A DNA stretch of 64,000 nt from Streptomyces syringium. GTDB lineage: Bacteria; Actinomycetota; Actinomycetes; Streptomycetales; Streptomycetaceae. The stretch spans positions 310,001 through 374,000 of the forward strand of contig NZ_JAGIOH010000001.1 of the NCBI RefSeq assembly GCF_017876625.1. Reading direction: 5' to 3'. The notes beneath the pieces are model-generated. The model saw only the letters and a list, made by a program, of their open reading frames with translations. It searched no databases and was not told the origin of the DNA. A program made the position numbers and the translations under genes. Position 1 is the first letter of the stretch. Every line of letters begins with the position of its first letter. Shown piece after piece: positions 18,304-27,483 of this stretch.

Positions 18304-19047
18304 ATGAGCAAGGCAGACGACGGAAACCTGAAGCCTTCCTACACCGACGGGCGGCGTGCCACGATCGGCATCGTGTCCGTCAACCAGGTCCTACGCGCCG
18401 TGGGTGTTCACGTCAGCCAGGTCCCGATTCCGGCGGAAGCGCACCCCATTCTGAATGCGTCCAGGACCCGGGGGCTCACGGAAGACGAGAACGCGGAACT
18501 GATCTCACTGTTCAGCCTGCACCGCGGGGACTTGCTGGCACACGTCCAGCTGGCGGGGCGCGAGCCGGAGGTGCACCGCGGCGGCTTCTTGAACCCCTCC
18601 GAGTACGGGGTCTCCCCCTACCCGAAGGTCTACGACATGAAGACCATGGATACCGGCGCGCGGCACGCCGCGCAGGAGCGGTTCGGACGGCTCCACGTCA
18701 ACAGCTCCGATCACGGTTCCGGCATTGATGAAGTGATGACGGTCGTCTCCGGTGGCCAGTGGACGTGGTTCTACCGGCTGCCCGACGGTGTGGTCGCCAA
18801 GCAGACGGTGCCCGCCGTGGAGACGGGCGACCCGGCTTGGCGTATCAGCTACCCTGGCATCCGTCCCCACGGCGCCTTCCTCGATGCCGAGCACGGCCTG
18901 ATCGTGGCGTACGCCCACGGCCCCGAGAATTTCGTCATGCGCTACGAGGAGCCGAGCGTGGAGGGAGCAGAGGTGCTGGGCACGAACCCGTGGATCGACT
19001 TCAGCGGTGACGCCCCACGGCTGCTGACCGAAATGACGTCCCACTGA
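18304..19047 (+). CDS. Conserved hypothetical protein
   Basis: ATG 18304 is preceded by AGAGGAGCAGCA, a good ribosome site, and is preferred over an in-frame ATG at 18232. The product has 247 residues and no signal or membrane segment. Mid-protein features are a P-A-E-A-H-P segment, a GFLNPSEYGVSPYPKVYDMK block and a possible beta-rich C-terminal half (GGQWTWFYRLPDGVVAKQTV, ISYPGIRPHGAFLDAEHGLI). The spaced His residues could suggest a cupin-like or metal-binding fold, but I see no diagnostic motif and assign no function. It is a monocistronic gene between an IS5 element and another hypothetical gene. Confidence 0.65.
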   Translation: MSKADDGNLKPSYTDGRRATIGIVSVNQVLRAVGVHVSQVPIPAEAHPILNASRTRGLTEDENAELISLFSLHRGDLLAHVQLAGREPEVHRGGFLNPSEYGVSPYPKVYDMKTMDTGARHAAQERFGRLHVNSSDHGSGIDEVMTVVSGGQWTWFYRLPDGVVAKQTVPAVETGDPAWRISYPGIRPHGAFLDAEHGLIVAYAHGPENFVMRYEEPSVEGAEVLGTNPWIDFSGDAPRLLTEMTSH

Positions 19048-19252
19048 TCCGCACCAGAGGTGAACAGCCTGGCCCGTGGTGCCTGGTCAGGTCGGTGGGC
19101 ATGTGGGGATGTCATCGAGAAAGCCGGCAGTGCCCCACTGGCTGAGGACGACACTGCGGACTCGTGCGCACTGTGCGGCGGAGCAGTTTCCAGAAAGCCC
19201 TCACCCCCGCTACAAACGGCGGAACACTGGCCAAGATCAAAGGTAGAACCCC

Positions 19253-20320
19253 ATGTCAGGGAAGATCCTCCCGTTCATCATCATTCTCGTCATGCTCTGC
19301 TTCTGGCTGCGGTCCAAGAGGCTCGCCAAGCGCGCGGAGAGACTCGCCGCCGAAATCGGCGCGGACCTGCTGCCTCCGGAGCGCCAGAACACGGACCGGC
19401 CTTACCGGGACTCCGAGACGGAAGCCGTGCTGACGGCCCTCTCCCAGGGCGATTGGCAGCCCGCCGCCCAGGCGCTCACCGCCACGGGCACCGACTGGGA
19501 ACGCCGCTCCTACCTCGTCGGTGCCATCGCGAGGCGGGCGGCCGATGACGACACCTGGCTGCGCGCCTGGCAGGCCGCGCGCCCCGACGACCCGGACGCG
19601 GCCGTGGTCCACGCGAACGCCAAGGTGTCGCTGGCCTGGCAGATCCGTGGCAGGGCCCGGGCCAAGGAGACCTCCGCCGAGCAGTTCGCCGGCTTCCACC
19701 GGGTACTGCAAGAAGCCAGGGAGGACTTCGACCGCGCCACCTCGCTGGCCCATCCCGGCGACCCGACCCCGTACCTGCTTCAGATCCCGCTGTACATGGG
19801 CCTGAGCGCCCCGCACGAGGCGTTGCACCAGCTGTGGGCCGAGGTCACCGCCCGCGCGCCGTACCACTACGAGGCCCATGGGTGCGCGCTCCAGTACTCG
19901 AGCGCGAAGTGGTGCGGCTCCGCGGAACTCGCCCGCGACTTCGCCGCGCGGGCCGCGGCGGCTGCTCCGCATGGCAGCTTGCTGACGATGTTCCCGCTGG
20001 TCAGCTGGTACGAGCACAACGACGCCGAGGCGCCGGAGGAGGCTTACGGCTGGCCGGAGATGATGGCGCTGACCGAGGCCGCCCTGGCGGATGTCGCCGC
20101 GGCTCGGCCGGATCACCCCAGGGCCGCCGAGGTCCGGCACCTGCTGGCCTACTGCCTGACCAAGCAAGGCCGCCACGAGGCCGCCCTGGAACAGTTCCGG
20201 CTGGTGGACGGCTATGTGGACGCCCTTCCGTGGCGCTACTACAACCACCCGGCCGAGGCCTACTGTGCCGTAAGAGGCATAGCGCTCCAGGGCGCGGCGG
20301 CGTCGAGGCTCGCCGGCTGA
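19253..20320 (+). CDS. Membrane-anchored TPR-like hypothetical protein
   Basis: ATG 19253 follows AAAGGTAG. The 355-residue product begins with one membrane segment (residues 5-17, LPFIIILVMLCFW). A long helical region follows with tetratricopeptide-like pairs such as EAVLTALSQGDWQPAAQALT and HLLAYCLTKQGRHEAALEQF, and several W/Y residues at helix-packing positions. It resembles DUF4034-type actinobacterial proteins that couple an N-terminal anchor to a TPR scaffold. Such proteins usually act as protein-binding platforms; no partner is evident here. Confidence 0.65.
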   Translation: MSGKILPFIIILVMLCFWLRSKRLAKRAERLAAEIGADLLPPERQNTDRPYRDSETEAVLTALSQGDWQPAAQALTATGTDWERRSYLVGAIARRAADDDTWLRAWQAARPDDPDAAVVHANAKVSLAWQIRGRARAKETSAEQFAGFHRVLQEAREDFDRATSLAHPGDPTPYLLQIPLYMGLSAPHEALHQLWAEVTARAPYHYEAHGCALQYSSAKWCGSAELARDFAARAAAAAPHGSLLTMFPLVSWYEHNDAEAPEEAYGWPEMMALTEAALADVAAARPDHPRAAEVRHLLAYCLTKQGRHEAALEQFRLVDGYVDALPWRYYNHPAEAYCAVRGIALQGAAASRLAG

Positions 20321-20409
20321 GTCACCTCGGGATCACCGGCGGCGATTCACTCCCGTCCAGGCGCGTCACCGACGCTCGGCGGGTACCTGCAGGTCACTAT
20401 GCTGCCGGG

Positions 20410-21543
20410 ATGACCGCACAGTCGCCCCCGCCGCTGACGCCGGAAGACGCCAGGGGCCTTCAGAACTCGCTCCGAGCCCAGATCGGGCCGGGCCTCAGCG
20501 AGCGGGAACTCGACGCGGTCGAGGGCCGGTTCGGCTTCACCTTCTCGGCGGACCACAGGGTCTTCCTTGCCGCCGGGCTCCCCCACGGGTCAGGACGCTG
20601 GCCGGACTGGAGGAACGGCGACCCTGAGGACCTGGCCGCGCGGCTCGCCCAACCGGTCGAGGGCGTCCTTTTCGACGTGGAGCACAACGGCTTCTGGTAT
20701 CCCACCTGGGGTCCGAGGCCCGTGGAGACATCCGACGCGCTGCGGATCGCACGGTCCGAGCTGGCGACCGTACCGCAGCTGGTACCCGTCTACAGCCACC
20801 GCTACCTGCCCGGCACGGCAGGCGAGTGGGGTCATCCCGTATTGTCCGTCCACCAGACCGACATCATCGTCTACGGGAACGACCTCACCGACTACATACG
20901 GCACGAGTTCACCGGCCGGGCCAGCAGATTCCCGACTCACGCGACTGTCGGCTTCTGGTCGTACTTCGTCGGGGGCGGCCCGGGCATCGACGTCACCGCG
21001 CTCACACCGCACACCCCCTACGCCGTCGACGCGCAGGAGGCTGTCGAGTATCTGCGGATGCTGGCGCTGGAGCGTCTGATCGGCCGACGGTTCCACCCGC
21101 ACCAACTGATCGAGGCAGGGCTTGCCGCGCTGGTCCTCGACGTCGAGTCGGAGTCGCTTCCGCTGCTTGCCGGTCTGTCACGAACAGAGTTTGAGAGCGC
21201 CGATGTGCTCTTCGAGCAGGTACTGGACGAGCTGGGGTTGACCTCGGGCCTTCCCGCCGACGACACCGGTATCCCCTGGGAAGCGGCACGCTGGGAACTC
21301 GTGCGCTGGTGGCTCCGGTTGATCGTGAACGGGAGTCTGGCCCCCGGGGCCGGGGGTGATGTGATCACGTACGAGGGCTGGGGCGTGCTGGCCCGGCCCC
21401 GGTCGCTTCAGCCGCTTGTCGACCAGGTCGATGCGTACAACGACTGGGAGAAGATTTGGGACGGCACACGCGAGCAGTCGGCGGCAGCGATCGTCGCGGA
21501 GGCCGAGCGCCTGCTCGCCGGGCCCTGGCCACCACTGGACTGA
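20410..21543 (+). CDS. SMI1/KNR4 (SUKH)-like protein
   Basis: ATG 20410 starts a 377-residue soluble protein. The first 170 residues fit the SMI1/KNR4 fold: LSERELDAVEGRFGFTFSAD then HRVFLAAGLPHGSG (the conserved region before a GLP-type turn), W-x-D-W, and LVPVYSHRYLPGTAGEWGHP followed by VLSVHQTDIIVYG. SUKH-family proteins often serve as immunity proteins against secreted polymorphic toxins, but larger stand-alone members of this type occur widely in Streptomyces without toxins beside them. The C-terminal half (about 190-377) is helical with many Trp. No toxin gene is adjacent, so an immunity role is not supported here. Confidence 0.72.
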   Translation: MTAQSPPPLTPEDARGLQNSLRAQIGPGLSERELDAVEGRFGFTFSADHRVFLAAGLPHGSGRWPDWRNGDPEDLAARLAQPVEGVLFDVEHNGFWYPTWGPRPVETSDALRIARSELATVPQLVPVYSHRYLPGTAGEWGHPVLSVHQTDIIVYGNDLTDYIRHEFTGRASRFPTHATVGFWSYFVGGGPGIDVTALTPHTPYAVDAQEAVEYLRMLALERLIGRRFHPHQLIEAGLAALVLDVESESLPLLAGLSRTEFESADVLFEQVLDELGLTSGLPADDTGIPWEAARWELVRWWLRLIVNGSLAPGAGGDVITYEGWGVLARPRSLQPLVDQVDAYNDWEKIWDGTREQSAAAIVAEAERLLAGPWPPLD

Positions 21544-21719
21544 TCCCCCGGGCCCCGACAACAGCGCGGTATCCGCTCAACGGGGACTTTCAACGCTACG
21601 ACGGTGATCAACGCAGGTGCCGGGCGACGCAAACCCACGCGCAGGCATGCGCGGCCTTCACGTAGGTAACTACCCATGCGGTCGGGGTGGTTGAGGTCAG
21701 TCGAGGGGCCATGTGACGT

Positions 21720-22289
21720 TCAGCGACGGGCGGCCACGGCCGACCACTCACGCCGGAGCATGGCGTATACCAGGTCGTCGCGCCATGCCCCCTTGAAGAA
21801 CTCCGTGCCGATGAAACGGGCTTCCCGCCGCATGCCCAGCCGTTCGAGGAGTCCGGCGGAGGCGGCGTTGTCGGCGTGGCAACGGCCGATCACCCGGTGC
21901 AGCCCCCATGCGTCGAATCCCAGGCGCAGGACGGCGGACGCGGCCTCGGTGGCGAAGCCCTTGCCCTGGTGGGCGGGGTGGAAGACACAGCCGAGCTCAC
22001 CCTGGCGGTGTTCCGCGCTGAGCAGGACCAGTTCGACCTGCCCGACGACCGTCCCCGTGCCCGGCTCGACGACCGCCAGGGTGAGACAGTCCCCGTCCGA
22101 GGTCAGTTCGGTCTCCCGGGCCATCTGTTCCACGGCCGCCCGGACCTCCTGCGGTCCTCGCGGTTCCCACCGCATGAACCGGGCGACGTCGGGCCGGCTC
22201 TGGTAGTCGGCAACGTCCTCGGTGTCTTCGGGCCGGAACGGACGGAGCACGAGCCGGGCGGTGGCGAAGGGGATGTCGATGCGCAGCAT
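21720..22289 (-). CDS. GNAT-family N-acetyltransferase (RimJ/RimL type)
   Basis: ATG 22289 opens a 189-residue protein with the RimJ/RimL layout. It starts ATARLVLRPFRPEDTEDVAD, followed by the central strands (LTLAVVEPGTGTVVGQVEL) and the acetyl-CoA loop motif HPAHQGKGFATEAASAVLRL. The family ending is HADNAASAGLLERLGMRREA. Such enzymes acetylate N-termini, small amines or antibiotics; the substrate cannot be told. The next upstream gene is the P450 pseudogene, about 50 bp away on the same strand. Confidence 0.88.
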   Translation of the reverse strand: MLRIDIPFATARLVLRPFRPEDTEDVADYQSRPDVARFMRWEPRGPQEVRAAVEQMARETELTSDGDCLTLAVVEPGTGTVVGQVELVLLSAEHRQGELGCVFHPAHQGKGFATEAASAVLRLGFDAWGLHRVIGRCHADNAASAGLLERLGMRREARFIGTEFFKGAWRDDLVYAMLRREWSAVAARR

Positions 22290-22341
22290 CGGGTGACTGT
22301 AACCCGGGTCCGCCGCTACGCAAACGTCCCATGATGTCGAG

Positions 22342-23545
22342 CTAAGGCGTAGCGGAGAATCGCACGGGGAGTGTCTGCAGCTCCCGGAACATGGTGCCGC
22401 GCCAGCGGAGTTCGCTTTCGTCGCAGGCGAGGTGGATCTCGGGGAATCGGTCGAGCAGCGCGGTGAAGGCGATGCGTCCTTCCAGGCGGGCCAGGGGGCG
22501 CCGACGCAGTAGTGGATGCCGTGCCCGAAGGCGAGGTGGCCGGTGGGTGTGCGGGTGACGTCGAGGCGGGTGGCGTCGGGGAAGTGGGCGTCGTCCCTGT
22601 TGGCGGAGGTGAGGGCCACGGCGACCAGGTCGTGCCGGGGGATGGTGACCCCGCCGACGTCGAGGGGCTCGGTGGTGTAGCGCAGGCTGGCTGTGTTGAG
22701 CGGGCCCTCGTAGCGCAGGAACTCCTCGATGGCCGAGGGCATCAAGGACGGGTCGGCGCGCAGGGCGGCGAGCTGGTCGGGGTGGCGCAGGAGCGCAAGG
22801 GTGCCGTTGCCGATGAGGTTGACGGTCGTCTCGTGGCCGGCGACCAGGAGAAGGAAGGTCGTGGCGACGACTTCCGGGGGGCTGAGCCGGCCGTCGTCGT
22901 CGCCGGCGTGGACCAGGTCGGTGAGGAGGTCTGCCGCGGGTGTGTGGCGCTTGGCTTCGACGAGCTGGTGGAGGTAGCCGAGGAGACCGGGCGCGGCGGC
23001 CATCATGCGCGCCGGGTCGTCGGACATCCGGGCCTGGACCCAGCCGTGGAAGCGGTCGCGATCGGGAACGGGGACGCCCAGCAGTTCGCACAGGACGGAC
23101 ATGGGCAGGGGGTAGGCGAAGTCACGCATGAGATCTGCGGACTGCTCCCTGGCCATGACGTCCAGCATCTCGTGGGTGATGACGTCGATCCCGGGACGCA
23201 GACGTTCGACGGCACGGGCGGTAAAGACCTTGTTCATCGGGCGGGTCGGAGTTGAGCATGTGGGAAACCAGTTCCATGGCGAACGCCATGACGCCGGCCT
23301 TCGCCGTGGTGTTGCGCATGATGGCCTGTCGGCCGATTTCGACGTCCTTGGAGAGCCGGGGGGTCGGCCAGCACCGCACGCGCGTCGTCGTACCGGCTGA
23401 TGAGCCACACCTTGAGGCCGCCGGGCATGACGACCTGACGGACCGCGCCCTCGGCGCGCAGGGTCGCGTAGAAGGTGTGTGGGTCTGCAGCGTAGGTTGA
23501 TTCGTCGATGTGCATCAGCTCTGCGCCATCGCATTCGGCCGCCAT
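22342..23545 (-). pseudogene. Cytochrome P450 pseudogene (three frame lesions)
   Basis: Four segments in changing frames make one P450 of about 400 residues from ATG 23545. Segment 1 is MAAECDGAELMHIDESTYAA. Segment 2 is PRLSKDVEIGRQAIMRNTTA. Segment 3 is NKVFTARAVERLRPGIDVIT, including the I-helix (LLLVAGHETTVNL), the ExxR (EEFLRYEGP) and the haem loop FGHGIHYCVGAP. Segment 4 is LARLEGRIAFTALLDRFPEI, to the stop. Lesion one is an extra C in a C6 run near 23365. Lesion two lacks about 10 bp near 23240 (DPP runs straight into MNKV, where the family has a DPPEHTR-type sequence). Lesion three lacks one C near 22493, just after the haem cysteine. All key residues survive, so decay is recent. It is divergent from the KASIII operon and may have belonged to it. 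Confidence 0.82.
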
Positions 23546-23763
23546 GATTCGCGCCTCCAAGGCACACGGGTTCGGGGGAGGTTTCCGCGCACGGTGACGC
23601 GGCACCACAAGGCCTGAAGCGGTCAGACGCAAGCGTTCCGTAATGCCGGACGAGCGGAAATCAAGCAGCTCACGGCCGCATATATTCAGCGCCAGAACAA
23701 GAATTCTGAGGCCCGCTCGTTCGATGGTCGCACCTTCGTTGCACAGCGAAGGCGATCCGCTTG

Positions 23764-23811
23764 AAGGAATCTCCGATTCCTTTGACGGGCACTTAATGTG
23801 TGAAATACAGT
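23764..23811 (+). promoter_or_regulatory. Putative promoter with overlapping operator for the KASIII operon
   Basis: TTGACG (23782-23787), an 18-bp spacer and TACAGT (23806-23811) lie about 50 bp before the KASIII start. A perfect inverted repeat, AAGGAATC-TCC-GATTCCTT (23764-23782), overlaps the -35 box and could be a repressor or activator site. The surrounding 320 bp are AT-richer than the genes. Confidence 0.55.
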
Positions 23812-23863
23812 GGCGCACGATTGACGTACGATCGCGGGCTTCCTGTCGATCCGGGGGATTCGT

Positions 23864-24889
23864 ATGGCGATTCGTATGGCCAGTTCCGCTTCCGTGGTGA
23901 CCGGCGTCGGTGCCCACCTCCCTCCGCGCGTGATCCGTAACGATGACCCGGTGCTCGCGAATCTCGGTTCCAGTGACGAGTGGATTCGCAGCAGGACAGG
24001 GATCGGGTGCAGACGCTGGGTGGAGCCGGGGACCAGCACCGGGGACCTCGCGGTCGAAGCGGGCCGTGCGGCCTTGCAGAGTGCGGGCGACCCGGTCGTG
24101 GATCTCGTCGTACTGGCGACCACGACGCCTGATCACCACTCACCGGCGACGGCTCCGTGGGTTGCCGCCCAGCTGGGGCTGGGCACCTTGCCGGCGTTCG
24201 ATGTGGCAGCCGCCTGTTCGGGGTTCACCTACGCGCTGTCCGTGGGCGACGCGTGGATCCGGTCGGGCATGGCGGAGGGCGTACTGGTCCTGGCCGCGGA
24301 GACACTGTCGACGATCACCGATCCCACGGACCGCGGCACCGCCGTGGTCTTCGCCGACGGGGCCGGGGCCGTGGTGTTGCGCAGCGGTGAGCTCGACGAG
24401 CCCGGCGCTGTTCAGGCGACCTGCCTGGGCAGCGACGGCACGCAGAAGGACCTGGCCGTGGTCGCAGCCGGCGGCTCCCGCCGACCCGACCACGGCGGTG
24501 TGGCGTCGGGGGCGGAGCGTTGTCTGCGGATGCAGGGCCCGCACATGTTCGCTCACGCGGTGCGTCGGATGACCGAAGTGTCCCGGGAATTGCTGGAGAG
24601 AGCGGGATGGCCGGTGGATTCCATCGGCGCATTCATCGGCCACCAGGCCAACCAGCGGATCCTGGACAAGGTGTCCGACCTGGTGGGCGTGCCCGAAACC
24701 AGCCGCTTCGGGAACATTCATCGAGTCGGCAATACGTCTTCGGCATCGATTCCTCTGGTCATGGACGACTTGGTCAAGGCCCAGGCCGTCGCCCCCGGTG
24801 CGCGGACGCTGCTGACCGCGTTCGGAGGCGGCGCCGTGTGGGGATCGGTCGCGTTGTCCTGGCCCGATATCAAACCCGCACGACGGTAG
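23864..24889 (+). CDS. 3-oxoacyl-ACP synthase III (KASIII-like) 1
   Basis: ATG 23864 has GGGGGA 7 bases upstream. The 341-residue product is a FabH-like ketosynthase with the complete catalytic triad: Cys118 in AAACSGFTYA, His260 in GHQANQRI and Asn290 in HRVGNTSSAS. Such enzymes condense a starter acyl-CoA with malonyl-ACP, or in specialised clusters transfer acyl groups. The gene begins a tightly spaced operon and the ACP gene starts 10 bp after its end, so a dedicated biosynthetic role is more likely than primary fatty-acid synthesis. The substrate is unknown. Confidence 0.88.
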   Translation: MAIRMASSASVVTGVGAHLPPRVIRNDDPVLANLGSSDEWIRSRTGIGCRRWVEPGTSTGDLAVEAGRAALQSAGDPVVDLVVLATTTPDHHSPATAPWVAAQLGLGTLPAFDVAAACSGFTYALSVGDAWIRSGMAEGVLVLAAETLSTITDPTDRGTAVVFADGAGAVVLRSGELDEPGAVQATCLGSDGTQKDLAVVAAGGSRRPDHGGVASGAERCLRMQGPHMFAHAVRRMTEVSRELLERAGWPVDSIGAFIGHQANQRILDKVSDLVGVPETSRFGNIHRVGNTSSASIPLVMDDLVKAQAVAPGARTLLTAFGGGAVWGSVALSWPDIKPARR

Positions 24890-24899
24890 GGAGTTTCTC

Positions 24900-25220
24900 A
24901 TGGGGCCGCCGGTTCAGCCGCCGTTCGACTTCGTTCGCAACTACCTGGCCACCACCTACGACCTGAATCCCGAGGAACTGACCGGCAGCCGTTCGTTCGA
25001 CAGTCTCGAACTGGATTCCATCGCGCAGGTGGAAATGTTCGTGACCGTTTCCGACCACTACAGGATCCAGCTGAACGACTCGCTGGCCTCCGGGGACACC
25101 ACTCTCCAGGAGACGGCCGATCTCGTTCAGCAGGCCCTGGACGCGGCCGGCGGCCGACGACCGGACGAGTCCGCGAGCGGCCGTCTCCGAACGGCCCGAC
25201 CCTGCGATGGAGAGCTGTGA
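24900..25220 (+). CDS. Acyl carrier protein 1
   Basis: ATG 24900 opens a 106-residue acyl carrier protein. The phosphopantetheine attachment site is Ser40 in DSLELDSIAQVE, the classic D-S-I/L motif. The acidic helix pattern after it fits an ACP. A 20-residue Arg-rich tail beyond the ACP fold is unusual. The stop overlaps the next start (GTGA), so it is translated together with the hydrolase. Confidence 0.88.
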   Translation: MGPPVQPPFDFVRNYLATTYDLNPEELTGSRSFDSLELDSIAQVEMFVTVSDHYRIQLNDSLASGDTTLQETADLVQQALDAAGGRRPDESASGRLRTARPCDGEL

Positions 25221-26092
25221 CCGAGGCGATCACCCACACCCTGCAACTGGACGGGCTGTCGTTCTCCTACCAGGTGGTGAACAGTGACGCCCCCGTCATC
25301 GAGCCCGTGCTCGTCCTCGGAGGCGTTCTGCAGGGCATGCACGGCTGGTCGATCATGGAGCGTCACGTCCTGCCCGACGCCGGCCTGATCTCGGTGGACC
25401 TCCCCGGCGCCGGCGAATCCACCCCGCTGCGGCCCGAGCAGGACATGGAGACCATGTGCCGGGCAATCGAGATCATCATCGACGACCTCGGTCTGGAGCG
25501 CGTCAACTTCCTCGGCTACTCCTTCGGATCAGCGGTCGCCTACCGCTGCGCGCAACGGCGCCCGGACCGGTACGCCAAGCTGGCCCTGGGCGGCGTGCCC
25601 GTCCGTATCAGCGACAAACTCATCGGCCTGTGGATGCACGGTGCCCAGCGGATGCTGTCCGGGGACGCGAACGGGTTCGTCGACGTCCTGGCGGAGATGT
25701 TCCTGTGCTCCGACACCGATGTGACCGTCAGAAACCGGGATGTGGTGCGTCAACTGGTCAAGCGGATGACCCTGCGGGCCGTCACCAACAGCGCGCACGG
25801 GTTCCGGACGATGGAGCGTTCGGTCCTGGAGAACCTGGATCCCCAGGGCGGTCTGAACGGTGTTCCCACGCTGGTGTTCTGCGGCGAGCACGACACCATC
25901 AGCTCCCCGCAGGAGCAGAAGGAGTTCGCAGCCACGATCGAGGACTGCAGATTCGCGGCGATCGGTGAAGCCGATCACTGGGTGTTCCTGCAGCGCCGCT
26001 TCGAAGCGAGTGACTTGGTGATGCGGTTCTTCACCGGCCGGCCGCTCACCGATCTCGGCTATCTGATCGAACCGGCCATGGCTGTCGGGTGA
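25217..26092 (+). CDS. Alpha/beta hydrolase 1 of the KASIII cassette
   Basis: GTG 25217 overlaps the ACP stop. The 291-residue product is an alpha/beta-hydrolase. It has a G-G-V-L-Q-G-M-H-G-W oxyanion segment near residue 35, nucleophile Ser102 in LGYSFGSAVAY, acid in VFCGEHDTISS and His in ADHWVFLQ. The gene is placed between the first and second KASIII/ACP pairs. A thioesterase, lactonase or acyl-transfer role on ACP-bound intermediates is plausible. It is related to the second hydrolase of the operon by the same L-V-L-x-G-G-x-L-Q start. Confidence 0.85.
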   Translation: MTEAITHTLQLDGLSFSYQVVNSDAPVIEPVLVLGGVLQGMHGWSIMERHVLPDAGLISVDLPGAGESTPLRPEQDMETMCRAIEIIIDDLGLERVNFLGYSFGSAVAYRCAQRRPDRYAKLALGGVPVRISDKLIGLWMHGAQRMLSGDANGFVDVLAEMFLCSDTDVTVRNRDVVRQLVKRMTLRAVTNSAHGFRTMERSVLENLDPQGGLNGVPTLVFCGEHDTISSPQEQKEFAATIEDCRFAAIGEADHWVFLQRRFEASDLVMRFFTGRPLTDLGYLIEPAMAVG

Positions 26093-27141
26093 CGACCGCC
26101 CCGCACCCCGCCTCAACGGAAAGAACCGTGGCAGAAGAGCAGAGACTGAACACCGTGCTGGCAGGACTGGGGAGCTGGCTGCCGCCGACCGTGGTGACCA
26201 ATGCAGAGCTCATGAGCGCCGTCATGGACGACTTCGTACGGCGGCGGATCGGCATCGCCCGTCGGCACCGCGTCAGCGACGGCGAGGCCACCGTCCACCT
26301 GGCCACGGAGGCGGGCGCCCGCGCTCTGGCCTCGGCAAACGTGTCGCGCGTCGACGCGCTCATCCTGGCCACCACGACCCCGGACCGGCTCTGTCCCGCC
26401 GGAGCTCCCGAAGTCGCCAGCCGCCTGGGCATGATCGGCGCTCCCGCCTTCGACCTGAACGCCGGCTGCTCCGGCTTCCTCTACGGCTGCGAGCTCGCCC
26501 GCGGGCTGATCGCCGCCGCCACCGCGGGAACGGTGCTGGTGATCGGCGCCGAAAGCTGCTCCACCGTGATCAATCCGCAGGATTCCAGCACCGCCCCGAT
26601 CTTCGGTGACGGCGCCGGCGCAGCCGTGCTGCGACGGGCCGAACCGGGTGAGCCCGCTACCTTCGGCCCGTCGGTATGGGGCAGTGACGGCACCCTCGCC
26701 GACGCCATCGCCATCCCGGCCGGCGGCTCCCGGCGTCGTACGCCCGCACCGGACCTCGGCGGAGCCGATGCGTATCTGCATCTGCGCGGTGCCGAAGTGG
26801 TGCGCAACGCGGTCAAGCGCATGAGCGCCGCTGCGATCGCCGCCGCCGAAGCCGCGCGCTGGAGCCTGGAGGACGTCGATGTGCTCGTCGCGCACCAGGC
26901 GAACGCGGCGATCACGCAGGCCGTGGCCGCGACACTGTCCTTCCCGACCGCCCGCATGCCGACCAATATCGAGCACGTCGGCAACACCGCCGCAGCGTCC
27001 GTTCCGATCCTGCTCGCACACGCCGCCTCCGACGGCGCGATCAAACCGGACCAGCGGGTGCTGATGGTGGCCTTCGGCAGCGGCCTGTCATGGGCCGCCA
27101 CCACCGCCAGGTGGCCGCACGCTCTCACTCCTCATCGGTGA
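26089..27141 (+). CDS. 3-oxoacyl-ACP synthase III (KASIII-like) 2
   Basis: GTG 26089 overlaps the previous stop (GTGA). The 350-residue FabH-like enzyme keeps Cys127 in LNAGCSGFLYG, His269 in VAHQANAAIT and Asn299 in HVGNTAAAS. It is clearly diverged from KASIII 1: for example, FVRRRIGIARRH replaces WIRSRTGIGCRRW at the substrate entrance, and a longer N-terminus is present. The two synthases therefore probably use different acyl partners. An internal GTG at 26128 is a possible alternative start. Confidence 0.88.
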   Translation: MTTAPHPASTERTVAEEQRLNTVLAGLGSWLPPTVVTNAELMSAVMDDFVRRRIGIARRHRVSDGEATVHLATEAGARALASANVSRVDALILATTTPDRLCPAGAPEVASRLGMIGAPAFDLNAGCSGFLYGCELARGLIAAATAGTVLVIGAESCSTVINPQDSSTAPIFGDGAGAAVLRRAEPGEPATFGPSVWGSDGTLADAIAIPAGGSRRRTPAPDLGGADAYLHLRGAEVVRNAVKRMSAAAIAAAEAARWSLEDVDVLVAHQANAAITQAVAATLSFPTARMPTNIEHVGNTAAASVPILLAHAASDGAIKPDQRVLMVAFGSGLSWAATTARWPHALTPHR

Positions 27142-27240
27142 CTCACGCACAGACCCCCACCGGTGATCCACGGCCTCAATTCCCTATCTGTGACCCAGGG
27201 TTCACCAAACCCTACCCGCCACTTCCGGAAGGTCAGGCGC

Positions 27241-27483
27241 ATGGACGACATGCAGAAGACGGTCATCGGCATTCTGACCCGGAAGGCCGGACTGCCTCCC
27301 GGACCGGTCACCCCGGAGGCCACATTGACGGAAGCCGGCGTGGACTCCATGGCCGTCGCCGTACTCGCCATGGTCATCGAGGACGAGTACGGCCTGGTCA
27401 TCTCCGAAGCCGACCTGTCGGCGAACTCCACCGTCGCCGACCTCGCGACACTCATCGGAAGGCACCTGGCGGCAAAAACGTGA
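27241..27483 (+). CDS. Acyl carrier protein 2
   Basis: ATG 27241 (MDDMQKTVIGILTRKAGLPP) starts an 80-residue ACP. The phosphopantetheine Ser36 lies in EAGVDSMAVAVL; the sequence upstream of this start is not protein-like. About 100 bp separate it from KASIII 2, the widest gap in the operon, so an internal start of transcription is possible. The stop overlaps the next start (GTGA). Confidence 0.87.
   Translation: MDDMQKTVIGILTRKAGLPPGPVTPEATLTEAGVDSMAVAVLAMVIEDEYGLVISEADLSANSTVADLATLIGRHLAAKT

Noticed and set aside
20410..21543. Immunity protein role for the SMI1/KNR4-like gene
   Set aside because: No toxin gene beside it and the protein is much larger than typical immunity SUKH proteins.
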